A stretch of DNA of 43,090 nt, from contig CALCKW010000064.1 in the NCBI GenBank assembly GCA_937965695.1, positions 1 through 43,090 of the forward strand, read 5' to 3'. The DNA is from an uncultured Granulosicoccaceae bacterium (lineage in GTDB: Bacteria; Pseudomonadota; Gammaproteobacteria; CALCKW01). Below, piece by piece: positions 23,401 through 33,396 of the stretch. The notes beneath the pieces are model-generated. The model was not told where the DNA came from. It did not search any database and saw only the letters and a program-made list of their open reading frames with translations. A program made the position numbers and the translations under genes. Numbering within the stretch: the stretch's first letter is position 1; each line of letters begins with the position of its first letter.

Positions 23401-24315
23401 CTACATAAAACTCCAAGCCACAAAACGACTTATTTTTTGCCCCTGCCTCATCTCCACGACTTCTGTGTGTGCAGCGCCGAGCTTCTCTAGCGTTTTTTGC
23501 AATACTTTTACGTGCTCAGATTTTGAGACCAAGCTGCTAAACCACCCCACCTGTTTGGCGACTTCCTTGCTCTCACGTGCCATTCGCTTCAGAAATGTCA
23601 TCTCCCCCCCTTCACACCACAGCTCGTTATTGGTGCCCGAGAAATTTCGATCGACGGCCAGCGGAGCGCCACGGTGCTTCTTTAGTTTCTGCCGTTTTTG
23701 CTGATTGACCTTATCGGCCTCCGCAGCGGACGCGTGGAACGGCGGGTTGCACATCACCAGATCAAAAATTTCTCTTTTAATTAGGACATTTTTAAAAATC
23801 GAATGTTTGTCCGTCTGAAGACGCAGCTTGATATGGTTCTGGAGCATTTTATTACTCTGCGCGATTGCTTGAGCGCAAGAGACAGAAACGGGGTCTATAT
23901 CGGTGCCGACAAAACTCCAGCCATAGCTGCAACAACCGAGTATTGGGTAGATACAATTAGCCCCCGTCCCTATATCTAAGACTCTCACTTTTTTACCGGT
24001 GGGTATTTCCCCGTTTTCGGGGTCTGTTAATAAATCCGCTAGGTAGTGGATATAGTCAGCTCTGCCAGGGATCGGTGGGCACAAGTGACCGTCCGGCAAA
24101 GCCCAAAATTCGATGCCGTACTGTGACGCTAAAATGGCACTGTTCAAACACACCACCGCTTTTGCATCACTGAAATCAATGGTGTCATCACCGCGAGGGT
24201 TCTGCTGCAGAAAGGTTGTCAGCTCTGGCTTCGCCTTGCAGAGCATTTGAAAATCATAACGCCCCTGGTGAGGGTTGCGCGGGTGCAGCAGATTGGGTTT
24301 TGGGGAGTTCACCAT
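23401..24315 (-). CDS. rlmF: 23S rRNA (adenine(1618)-N6)-methyltransferase
   Basis: A 304-residue methyltransferase of the RlmF (YbiN) family, which modifies A1618 of 23S rRNA. The N-terminal LHPRNPHQGRYDF is a signature of the family. The SAM-binding motif I is VRVLDIGTGANCIYPILG, and the catalytic NPPF motif for N6-adenine methylation is in LVMCNPPFHAS. Length matches the E. coli protein. The C-terminus (GQKISRFVAWSF) is also conserved. The start ATG 24315 has AGAG a few bases ahead. It is divergent from the helicase gene (158 bases), a typical gammaproteobacterial housekeeping gene likely transcribed alone. Confidence 0.93.
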   Translation of the reverse strand: MVNSPKPNLLHPRNPHQGRYDFQMLCKAKPELTTFLQQNPRGDDTIDFSDAKAVVCLNSAILASQYGIEFWALPDGHLCPPIPGRADYIHYLADLLTDPENGEIPTGKKVRVLDIGTGANCIYPILGCCSYGWSFVGTDIDPVSVSCAQAIAQSNKMLQNHIKLRLQTDKHSIFKNVLIKREIFDLVMCNPPFHASAAEADKVNQQKRQKLKKHRGAPLAVDRNFSGTNNELWCEGGEMTFLKRMARESKEVAKQVGWFSSLVSKSEHVKVLQKTLEKLGAAHTEVVEMRQGQKISRFVAWSFM

Positions 24316-24473
24316 TTTTCTCTAAAGAAGCGATGTCAGGACCAATGATACCGCGCTTTAAGCAAGAACGAATGAAGTCCAACCGCTGTCATGGTTTGAG
24401 GATTTTTCGTCGCTAATTTGTCGCCTTGCTGCCACCCAAGTAAACTAAAACACCAACCCAACATCGTGACTCC

Positions 24474-25712
24474 ATGTCTTTTAGCTCTCTTGCTCTTCAC
24501 CCGTCTCTTCTTGATGCCATCAATACACTGGAATTCACTGAGCCAACCTCGGTTCAGATGGCAGCGATTCCTCCAGCAATGGATGGTAGAGACCTGTTGG
24601 CAACCGCCCGCACTGGATCGGGTAAAACGGCCGCCTATGTGCTGCCGTTGCTGCACCGTTGGGCGATAGCAGGTGAAAGAGAAAAACCCAAAAGCTTGAT
24701 TTTGGTGCCCACGCGCGAATTGGCGCAGCAGGTTGCCGCGTCTCTTGATCAGCTCGCGAGCCACTTAAAAAACGTAAAGGTCGTGGCGCTGTTTGGTGGT
24801 GTGTCGATCAACCCTCAACTTATGCTACTGCGCGGCGGTGCAGACTTTGTGGTTGCAACACCCGGCCGATTGCTCGATGTCATTCAACACAACGGTTTAG
24901 ATCTGTGGCACACCACAACGCTTGTCTTGGACGAAGCTGACCGGCTTTTGGATCAAGGCTTTTTAGAAGAACTACACGCTGTGCTTTGCGATCTGCCCGA
25001 CGAATGCCAAAGCCTGATGTACACCGCGACGATCGCTGGCAAGGTAGAGAAATTTGCGCTGCAATTACTCAATGACCCTGTTGTTGTGGAAATAGACGAA
25101 CCCATCGACACCATCGCACAGCGAGCGATTGAAGTAGATGCAGACAAGCGGTGCGAATTACTGCAACGGCTGTTAAAAGAATACGACGACGCTCGAGCAT
25201 TGGTTTTTTGCGCGACTAAATTAGGCGCAGAGAGTTTGGGCGACCAGTTGCGACAACAGGGATTTCGAGCAGAAGCACTTTACGGTGACTTACCGCAACA
25301 ACAACGCGAAGAAGTGTTAGACGACTTAAAACTCGGCCACGTAGACGTGCTGGTTGCCACCGATCTCGCAGCTCGCGGATTAGACGTGGATTCCTTGCCG
25401 CTGGTCATCAACTATGATCTTCCTCGGTCTACACCGGTTTATACCCACCGCATCGGTCGCACAGGCCGCGCGGGCAAAGATGGCATCGCTATAAGTTTTA
25501 TAGACGCCGATAGCCATGCTCACTTTAAGTTAATAGAAAAGCGTGTAGGTATTAAGTTAAAGCGCGAACGGATAGCCGGTTTTGAACCCACCGATACGCC
25601 TAACCCCAAATTGCTTGTTGGCGACAACAATGGTGGGATAAAGGGCAAGCGCATGAGTAAAAAAGACAAACTGCGCGCCGCTGCTGCTGCAAAAAGAAAT
25701 GACAACCAATAA
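24474..25712 (+). CDS. DEAD-box ATP-dependent RNA helicase
   Basis: A 412-residue helicase. The Q motif is EPTSVQMAAIP, motif I ATARTGSGKT (43-52), Ia PTRELA, motif II DEAD (153-156), motif III TAT (184-186) instead of the usual SAT, and in domain two the motifs VLVATDLAARGLD and HRIGRTGRAG. The C-terminus is a short basic tail (GKRMSKKDKLRAAAAAKR) likely to bind RNA. It resembles the RhlE/SrmB group involved in ribosome assembly or RNA turnover, but I cannot name the exact orthologue. ATG 24474 has no strong ribosome-binding sequence. It is divergent from rlmF, another ribosome-related gene. Confidence 0.9.
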   Translation: MSFSSLALHPSLLDAINTLEFTEPTSVQMAAIPPAMDGRDLLATARTGSGKTAAYVLPLLHRWAIAGEREKPKSLILVPTRELAQQVAASLDQLASHLKNVKVVALFGGVSINPQLMLLRGGADFVVATPGRLLDVIQHNGLDLWHTTTLVLDEADRLLDQGFLEELHAVLCDLPDECQSLMYTATIAGKVEKFALQLLNDPVVVEIDEPIDTIAQRAIEVDADKRCELLQRLLKEYDDARALVFCATKLGAESLGDQLRQQGFRAEALYGDLPQQQREEVLDDLKLGHVDVLVATDLAARGLDVDSLPLVINYDLPRSTPVYTHRIGRTGRAGKDGIAISFIDADSHAHFKLIEKRVGIKLKRERIAGFEPTDTPNPKLLVGDNNGGIKGKRMSKKDKLRAAAAAKRNDNQ

Positions 25713-25908
25713 ATAGTTTATTCAATCTTCGCGGCACGAGTAGAAAGTTTGGCAAGAGCGTTTTTATAGTCATAGAAAATCAGTTTTTCAAATTTTTAGC
25801 CGCACTTGCCATAAAAGAATACCGAGGTAGCCTGGCCTTATAATAGGCAGCACTCAGATATACCTAATTTAGCAGCTGCAGTAGTACAGCTAAAAACAAG
25901 AGGCTTCA

Positions 25909-27582
25909 ATGATGTCCCGTGCAACAGCCAACCTAATTATTTGCAATGCATCGGCGCTTACTTTTGACGAAGCACAACCCCGCGCAGAGGCTGTCGCCCT
26001 GTCGGGAAACCGTATACTCGCCGTAGGAAGCAATAAAGACATTCGACCCTTAGCGGGTGCCAATTGCCGAGAGATCGATGCAGCAGGCCACACTTTGTTG
26101 CCAGGTTTTATAGACAGCCACGTGCATTTGTTCAGCGGTTCTACCTCACTTGAATACCTGGACATGCTGGGTGTTACTGGTGCCGACCAGCTACGACAGC
26201 GCATAGCCGCCTACGCAGCGACCTGCCCAGACGACCTCTGTGTTTTTGGTTCAGCGGCCAGCTATTTTATGATGGGAGAAGGACGTGCAGCCACTAGGCA
26301 AGACTTAGATGCCGCCTGCCCCGACAGACCGTTTGCCTGTATTGCCTCTGACCTACATACCGCATGGGCTAATACACGTGCTTTAGAAATGGCTGGGCTT
26401 CTGCATGGGGCCTCGCTACCTGCAGGCAATGAAGTGGTGCTTGGTCCTGACGGCACAGCCACGGGAGAACTGCGGGAGACAGCGGCATTTGGACCCGTAT
26501 TGGCCCTGACCCGCTACGGCGGCCGAGACTTACTTGGCTACGTGAGTGGTGACGACCCCACTCCACCGGCGACGCACGCTGAGCGTGAAGCCGACAAAGC
26601 GGTGATAGCAGCAGGGATGCGCCACTGTGCTAGCCACGGTATCACCGGTTTGCACAACATGGACGGCAATTTTTATCAGTTGAGCCTACTCGAGGAAATG
26701 GAACATAGTGGTCAGCTGCTGTGCCGCACGGAGATACCCTTCCATCTCAAAAGTTACGACCCGCTGGACCGTCTAGCGGAGGCGGCGTCGATGCGCGAGC
26801 AATATAGCTCTGACATGCTTTGGTCGCGACGTATAAAGCTTTTTATGGATGGTGTGATTGATAGCAGAACCGCTTTTATGCTTGAGCCCTACCCAAATAC
26901 AGAAAGTCACGGTGAACCTTTGGTCAGTGCAGAGCGGTTTAACCAAGCTTGCATTATTGCCGATAGAATGGGTTTGCAGATATCAGTACACGCCATCGGT
27001 GACGCCGCCGTCCGTCGCACGCTAGATGGGTACGCCGCAGCGCGTGCCACCAATGGACCGCGAGATTCCAGACACCGTATTGAACACATTGAAACCATAC
27101 ACCCTGACGACATACCAAGGCTCAAGCAACTGGATGTTGTCGCCTCTTTACAACCGATGCACAGCCCTGTCGGTGGATTTTTCCCCGGTTATACTCCCGG
27201 CGAGCTACTGCGCACCGAGCAGTGCCAGCATGCCTTTGCTTGGCAAACTATCCGCAACACTGGCACACCTGTCACCTTTTCTACCGATTGGCCCGTGGTT
27301 CCTGTCGATGTCATGCGTACTGTGCGCGCAGCAGTGGCAGGCATAGAAATGGAATCCCCTTGGACACCTCAGCGTCAGAGCTTGCTCGACACGCTTGCAT
27401 CCTACACCCGTGACAATGCATGGCTTGAATTTAACGAACATAAAAAAGGCAGGCTTAAGGCTGGCATGTTCGCCGACATCGCCTTGATGTCACACCAACT
27501 GGAAGAGATGCAACCCGAAATACTCGATTCAGCCCAAGCGACTTTGACCGTACGTGGCGGAGAAATCACTTATGAGGCCTGA
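25909..27582 (+). CDS. YtcJ-type amidohydrolase (amidohydrolase 3 family)
   Basis: A 557-residue metal-dependent hydrolase. The N-terminal beta-sandwich begins NLIICNASALTFDE and the HxH metal site is in LPGFIDSHVHLF. Later ligands are in VHAIGDAAV and RHRIEHIE, and the catalytic Asp is in FSTDWPV. The family hydrolyses amide or formamide bonds; many members have unknown substrates. No signal peptide is seen, so it is probably cytoplasmic. ATG 25909 has AAGAGG seven bases upstream; a TATAAT lies about 65 bases ahead of it (25839-25844). The gene stands alone between the helicase and the chromate genes, and nothing nearby points to a substrate. Confidence 0.85.
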   Translation: MMSRATANLIICNASALTFDEAQPRAEAVALSGNRILAVGSNKDIRPLAGANCREIDAAGHTLLPGFIDSHVHLFSGSTSLEYLDMLGVTGADQLRQRIAAYAATCPDDLCVFGSAASYFMMGEGRAATRQDLDAACPDRPFACIASDLHTAWANTRALEMAGLLHGASLPAGNEVVLGPDGTATGELRETAAFGPVLALTRYGGRDLLGYVSGDDPTPPATHAEREADKAVIAAGMRHCASHGITGLHNMDGNFYQLSLLEEMEHSGQLLCRTEIPFHLKSYDPLDRLAEAASMREQYSSDMLWSRRIKLFMDGVIDSRTAFMLEPYPNTESHGEPLVSAERFNQACIIADRMGLQISVHAIGDAAVRRTLDGYAAARATNGPRDSRHRIEHIETIHPDDIPRLKQLDVVASLQPMHSPVGGFFPGYTPGELLRTEQCQHAFAWQTIRNTGTPVTFSTDWPVVPVDVMRTVRAAVAGIEMESPWTPQRQSLLDTLASYTRDNAWLEFNEHKKGRLKAGMFADIALMSHQLEEMQPEILDSAQATLTVRGGEITYEA

Positions 27583-27648
27583 GATGCAGTTGTCCGCTTG
27601 GTGCACGGGAAGACACTTGAAAACATTAGATCGAGTCACGTTCGCAAC

Positions 27649-27693
27649 GTCGATGCGCTAGATTCGGCCCAGTCGCACTGTACATCTAACCAA
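27649..27693 (+). repeat. Copy A of a dispersed 45-bp repeat
   Basis: This stretch matches 37451-37495 at 36 of 45 positions without gaps, starting GTCGA.GCGCTA.ATTCGG in both. It lies in the gap between the amidohydrolase and chrA. Both copies read in the same direction. No coding frame is conserved across the copies. Confidence 0.6.
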
Positions 27694-27714
27694 CAACTAG
27701 CGCGTCTAAGGCAC

Positions 27715-29022
27715 TCAATGCAGCAACGACATCAAAAACACCATCGCCGCTGCTACCCCCAAGACCCGCAGAATGCTCTGGTGACATCGCAATAACAAAA
27801 CGGCACTAACGATGGCTATGACTAACACACGCCAATCTAAACTACCGAGTGTTGGTTGCCATAAAGTCAACGGGCCAATAGTGCGTAAATCTACCTGCTG
27901 AAACAACACGTGCAGCGCAAACCATAACGACAAATGCAAAATCACACCGACCACTGCGGCCGTTATCGCCTGCAATGCGCCGCGCAACCGTGGCTGTTCG
28001 GATATCCATTCAATATAGGGTGCGCCGGCAAATATCCAGATAAAGCACGGGACAAAAGTCACCCACAAGGTCAGTAATCCTCCGGCCACTCCCAAGGCAA
28101 ATCCACCCTCTCTGAATGCCGCCAAAAAGCCCACAAATTGCGTCACCAAAATTAGCGGCCCGGGTGTTGTCTCCGCCAAGCCTAATCCGTCGAGCATTTC
28201 ACCCGCGCCGAGCCAACCGTGCAAGCTGACGACATCTTGCGCCATATAAGCCAAAACCGCGTACGCACCGCCAAAGGTGAGCACCGCGAGTTTTGAGAAA
28301 AATACAGCGATATCTGTCAGTACTGATGGCCCCAGTGCCAGTGATAGCAATCCCACTGGCAAGCCCCAAATGAGCAAGCCCAGTAAAACCGTGCTCGCGG
28401 TTTTCTTAGCGCCGACCGATGTTTTGATATCGGCGACTTTCGCTGTTTGCTGGTTCGACGCTATAGCGCCGTAAATGCCCGCCAATAAAATTATCAACGG
28501 ATAGGGGAGCGAGAAAAAGAAAATGGCGATAAAAGCAAAGGCAGCGATTAGCCAATGCGATCGCTCACTCAGGGCGCGTTTTGATATGCGCAGAAGCGCC
28601 TCTATAACGATGACGAGCACAGCAGCCTTTACACCGAGAAACAGGGTATTGAGCAGCGGTACATCGCCATAGATCGCATACAGGGATGCCAGAACAAATA
28701 TGACAAGTGCGCCAGGAATAACAAATAACAGACCCGCTACCAGCCCGCCTTTTATTCCTTGTAATCGCCAACCCGCATAAGTGGCTAATTGCATTGCCTC
28801 TGGTCCAGGCAACAGCATGCAAAAGCTCAGTGCATTGAGAAACTGCTTTTCACTCAACCACTGCCGCTGTTCCACAAGCTCACGGTGCATGAGGGATATC
28901 TGCGCAGCCGGACCACCAAAAGACAGCAGCCCAATGCGTAAAAAAACAGAAAAAAGCTGACCCACTGTCAGCATGGGTAAATCTGCTGAATCTTGCTCAG
29001 CACTCTGCGTATCGCTCTGCAT
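27715..29022 (-). CDS. chrA: Chromate efflux transporter ChrA
   Basis: A 435-residue inner-membrane protein of the CHR family with two homologous halves (roughly residues 20-200 and 225-420). The first half has the signature LLSFGGPAAQISLMHRELVEQ and LPGPEAMQLATYAGW; the second contains LTFGGAYAVLAYMAQ and TTPGPLILVTQFVGF. These are the paired motifs of long-chain ChrA, which exports chromate using the proton motive force. It begins only three bases after the upstream rhodanese-ChrB gene ends, so the two are translated together. No CHR-specific regulator is visible. Confidence 0.93.
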   Translation of the reverse strand: MQSDTQSAEQDSADLPMLTVGQLFSVFLRIGLLSFGGPAAQISLMHRELVEQRQWLSEKQFLNALSFCMLLPGPEAMQLATYAGWRLQGIKGGLVAGLLFVIPGALVIFVLASLYAIYGDVPLLNTLFLGVKAAVLVIVIEALLRISKRALSERSHWLIAAFAFIAIFFFSLPYPLIILLAGIYGAIASNQQTAKVADIKTSVGAKKTASTVLLGLLIWGLPVGLLSLALGPSVLTDIAVFFSKLAVLTFGGAYAVLAYMAQDVVSLHGWLGAGEMLDGLGLAETTPGPLILVTQFVGFLAAFREGGFALGVAGGLLTLWVTFVPCFIWIFAGAPYIEWISEQPRLRGALQAITAAVVGVILHLSLWFALHVLFQQVDLRTIGPLTLWQPTLGSLDWRVLVIAIVSAVLLLRCHQSILRVLGVAAAMVFLMSLLH

Positions 29023-29025
29023 GGC

Positions 29026-29844
29026 TCAGCCTTTTTTCACGCTGGCAGGCCAGTCGTGTCCTTCGTCAACCGCATCACGAGACCAACGAAAAAAAGCATC
29101 GTAGAGAGCCATACCTGCGTCGAGTTGCACTAAATCGTCTTTGTACATGCGCGACAACCCCAAAGACGCCGCCAACAACCCCGCCGCCTCAGGTGCAAGA
29201 TGATGGCTGTCGGTATCCGCACCGCGCACAATTAACGCCAGACGATCGAGCGCTTCGGTGTGCAACTCAAACTCATCAATCAAGGTATCAAAGGTGCAGA
29301 GTTCTCCTCGATGGCTCCAGAAGGTGTCTTCAATATCGAAGGGAATCGCATCAAAGTGCTGCGCAACAAGCTGTACCTGCGTAGGTGCAACAAATAAAAA
29401 TTCTGCTTGTGGATCGATGAATCGACGAATGAGCCAAGGACAGGCGATACGATCTATCTTGGGTCGCTGTCTTGTGACCCACCGACTGCTCTCACCGCGC
29501 TGCAACTGTGGTAATTGTGAAGTGGGAATTAAAGGCAGATCAGCCGCCTGCCAAGCTAAAAAACCACCGGCCAAAGTCTCGGCTTTTACGCCGTGATGGC
29601 GCAATATCGCAGCACTCCCTTGGCTGAGCTTGAGCCCTTTTTGGCAGCTGACAATCACATTGCGGTCAGCAATCAGTGGCAATAAAGAGGTAATTTGATC
29701 AAACGCACAGCGAATAGAACCCGGTATAAGTCGCGAGTCACGCTCAAAGTCATCATCCATTCGCACATCGATGAGCAGAGGGCAGTCTGGCGTGGCAATT
29801 AAGCGTGAGAGTTGCTGTACAGAAATTTCAGTAGGAGAAGCCAT
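29026..29844 (-). CDS. Rhodanese-ChrB fusion, chromate resistance protein
   Basis: A 272-residue two-domain cytoplasmic protein. Residues 1-110 are a rhodanese domain (LLIDVRMDDDFERD, then the Cys loop VSCQKGLKLSQG with the catalytic-type Cys). The second half is the ChrB C-terminal domain (PF09828), recognisable by RPKIDRIACPWLIRRFIDP, where the Cys and surrounding basic residues are conserved. ChrB is required for chromate-induced expression of chrA in several bacteria; the rhodanese half may handle sulfur or redox chemistry. ATG 29844 is the start. The 208-base gap to the divergent ABC gene should hold its promoter. Confidence 0.88.
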   Translation of the reverse strand: MASPTEISVQQLSRLIATPDCPLLIDVRMDDDFERDSRLIPGSIRCAFDQITSLLPLIADRNVIVSCQKGLKLSQGSAAILRHHGVKAETLAGGFLAWQAADLPLIPTSQLPQLQRGESSRWVTRQRPKIDRIACPWLIRRFIDPQAEFLFVAPTQVQLVAQHFDAIPFDIEDTFWSHRGELCTFDTLIDEFELHTEALDRLALIVRGADTDSHHLAPEAAGLLAASLGLSRMYKDDLVQLDAGMALYDAFFRWSRDAVDEGHDWPASVKKG

Positions 29845-30088
29845 AGGAGCATCCAGTCGTGTTTAAGAAAATTGGATGCGGGTTTTGGCTGGCGCCTCAC
29901 GAGGCAGCCGCGTGCCCCATGCTGTTAGTTTAACGCAGGTACACTGGCATTTGTCAATTTCGCTGCAATCTCAGACCTATACAACGGGATTGTGCAGAGA
30001 GCCTATTTGGCGAGGAATGTCGAAATGAACAATAAAACAAAAATGACGCAAAATGGAGCCACAGGCGATATCGCGTTACTCTAGCCTT

Positions 30089-30769
<681 letters not shown>

Positions 30770-30840
30770 TCCAGACGATCACTTGCTTTCTTATCACGAT
30801 AACATCGCTACAAAGTCGACATGGATGAGCGCCGAGCCAC

Positions 30841-33396
30841 ATGAATAAAGTAAACAATGCTTGGCTTATTAATTCCAACATACGTTTTTATCGCCAACAC
30901 CCAAGCCAACTGCTACTCACTCTGCTGGGATTGGCACTCGGTGTTGCTATTGCGACATCCGTCATACTCACTACCGCTTCTGCGCGCAAAGCTTTCGCCT
31001 TATCCACTGAAGCGCTGTACGGCCGCGCTACTCATCAAATACTCGGGGGCTCTCAAGGCGTAGATGCCGAGTACTATCGGCGATTGCGAACAGAGCTCGG
31101 GTTGACTAACAGTGCTCCGGTGATAGAGGGCCTCGCAAGCCTAGGTCGCGAGAGCTTTACCCTACTCGGTATTGCTCCACTTGCGGAAGCGCAACTGCGC
31201 CCGCGCAATGCACAAAGTTTTGCAGCAAATAGCGCCCTGCAGTCTTTTGTCGGAGACAGGCATGCTGTCGCATTGGACAGCGAAACAGCCGCACGCTTAG
31301 GTATATCCAAAGGCGAAACATTTGCACTCCTCATCAATGGTGAGAGTCATCAAGTGACTCTTGCGCTCACTTTGCCGCACAGTAGCGGTTCTGCCTCATT
31401 GATACTGACCTATATTGAAAATGCACGCCTCTGGCTTGAGCGAGGTGCGACACTCGACCGTATCGACTTACACCTCGATAACAAAAAACTTGAACTATTA
31501 CAGGCTTGGTTACCTGACAAACTGCGGTTAGTCCCCAGTGCATCTCACGCTCAACAGATGCAAGAAATGACGAAAGCTTTTAACACGAACCTCACCGCAA
31601 TGAGTCTTCTCGCCCTTTTGATCGGCGCCTTTCTGATTCACAACACCATGAGTTTTGTGGTGGTTAGCCGTCGTACACACTACGCGCTCTATCGTTCACT
31701 GGGTGTCACCCGTGCGGAAATTCTGCGCAGTGTGCTTGTGGAGGCTTGCGCACTGGCGCTTCTAGGCTCGGTGATTGGTGCGATGCTGGGCGTCGCACTG
31801 GCGGGCCAATTAATCGCGATGGTCACTCAAACAATTAACGACCTTTACTTTGTCTTGACGGTGCGGGAACTACATTTCAGTGGTTGGCAGTGGCTACTCT
31901 GCGTTTTGCTGGGCACAGCGGCGGGCACGCTACCGGCGATAGCCGCCGCTTGGGATGCAGCACGCACACCTCCGGGGCAACTGGCTCTCGTATCCACACT
32001 AGAACAAAGCAGCCGTGCGCGGCGAAAAGGTTTAGCGCTACTGGCTGTTGGGATGCTCCTGCTCGGTTTGGCACTTCTTGCCCTGCCCGGCGCGTCGTTA
32101 CTGCCCGGTTTTGCCGCCTTGTTTGCGGTCGTTCTGGGCTACGCGCTCTTAGTGCCGATGGCCAGCGGTGTACTGCTTCAAGCGCTGAGGTATTTGCTGG
32201 TGCGCAGCCGCACGTGGGGGCCGCAAGCGCTTGTGGGTGGCTGGCGCTTCACCCATGCCATTGGAGCGATTCAGCGCAACATGAGTCGTTACGGGGTAGC
32301 ATTAGCCGCCTTGTGTGTCGCAATCGCCGCGACCGTGGGCGTTGATATCATGGTGGGCAGTTTTAGATCATCCGTACAAAATTGGCTTGAAGACACCTTG
32401 CGCTCGGACATCTATATATCCGCCCCCTCTAGCCTGAGTGCGCGTGCCGAAGGCGATCTTGATCCCAGCCTGTCTCAATGGCTGCTGTCGCACAATAAGA
32501 TTAAAAATATAAACACATCGCGCAGGATAACGGTTCAGTCTCGCGAGGGCGAAGTGACGCTAATGGCAATTGATCCAGGCAATGATCAGCTGCGGGGGTT
32601 CAAACCCATTGCGAACTCAAAAAACGACAACACAGCCTTGGCACAGGCCCAAGCGGTACAGATTTCCGAGCCATTAGCCCGCACACACTCGCTGCGAGCC
32701 GGTGAGAAAATTGAGTTATTCACCGACAACAATGGCTGGCAAGAATTTGTTATCGCCAATGTCTTTCGCGACTACGGCCGCAGCCAAGGCATGGTGCTCT
32801 TTCATCGTAAGCTCTACCAACAACACTGGACAGACAATGCTTATTCATCCATTGGGCTGCAACTCGTCGACAACGCTGACAGCAAAAATCAGGTAGAGAT
32901 AATCCGCCAGCATCTGCAAGAACAAAATTATAGCTACATGCTCAACGACAACCGCAGTATTCGAGAAGAGTCACTGGCTATCTTTGATCGCACCTTTGCC
33001 ATTACGCATGTCTTGCGATTACTCACCGTGGGCGTTGCTTTTTTAGGGTTATTCAGCGCACTGATGAGTGTACTGCTTGAAAAAACACGAGAGTTTGCCG
33101 TGTTTCGTGCACTGGGCGCACGCCGCTCGGAGATGAGCACGCTTATCTTGCAGCAAGCGGCCATCATCGGCTGTATTGCTGCCTTGCTCGCCTTGCCCTT
33201 GGGCGTTGTGCTGGCTGCTCTGTTAATAGACGTCATCAATGTGCGCTCTTTTGGCTGGACGATCGATATGCAGATCAGTCTTTCACCACTTTTGTTTGCG
33301 CTGGCTCTTGGTTTAGGTGCAGCCTTATTGGCCAGTATTTTACCGGCAAGGCGCCTGCAAAAGATTCAGATAAACCACGCCATGAGAATGGAATAA
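30841..33396 (+). CDS. Large FtsX-like ABC permease
   Basis: An 851-residue inner-membrane protein. One helix lies near residues 25-45 and is followed by a periplasmic MacB-like domain. Three helices form the first FtsX domain (about 260-365, with MSLLALLIGAFLIHNTMSFVVV and the ALYRSLGVTRAEILR coupling region). A second helix set lies at about 395-445, then another N-terminal-type helix and periplasmic domain, and the last FtsX domain at about 725-845 (EFAVFRALGARRSEM). This duplicated form is typical of AttFG-like or YbbP-type permeases without classical drug export. It probably moves or releases a lipid or lipoprotein at the membrane. It overlaps the next gene by one base (TAATG). Confidence 0.88.
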   Translation: MNKVNNAWLINSNIRFYRQHPSQLLLTLLGLALGVAIATSVILTTASARKAFALSTEALYGRATHQILGGSQGVDAEYYRRLRTELGLTNSAPVIEGLASLGRESFTLLGIAPLAEAQLRPRNAQSFAANSALQSFVGDRHAVALDSETAARLGISKGETFALLINGESHQVTLALTLPHSSGSASLILTYIENARLWLERGATLDRIDLHLDNKKLELLQAWLPDKLRLVPSASHAQQMQEMTKAFNTNLTAMSLLALLIGAFLIHNTMSFVVVSRRTHYALYRSLGVTRAEILRSVLVEACALALLGSVIGAMLGVALAGQLIAMVTQTINDLYFVLTVRELHFSGWQWLLCVLLGTAAGTLPAIAAAWDAARTPPGQLALVSTLEQSSRARRKGLALLAVGMLLLGLALLALPGASLLPGFAALFAVVLGYALLVPMASGVLLQALRYLLVRSRTWGPQALVGGWRFTHAIGAIQRNMSRYGVALAALCVAIAATVGVDIMVGSFRSSVQNWLEDTLRSDIYISAPSSLSARAEGDLDPSLSQWLLSHNKIKNINTSRRITVQSREGEVTLMAIDPGNDQLRGFKPIANSKNDNTALAQAQAVQISEPLARTHSLRAGEKIELFTDNNGWQEFVIANVFRDYGRSQGMVLFHRKLYQQHWTDNAYSSIGLQLVDNADSKNQVEIIRQHLQEQNYSYMLNDNRSIREESLAIFDRTFAITHVLRLLTVGVAFLGLFSALMSVLLEKTREFAVFRALGARRSEMSTLILQQAAIIGCIAALLALPLGVVLAALLIDVINVRSFGWTIDMQISLSPLLFALALGLGAALLASILPARRLQKIQINHAMRME

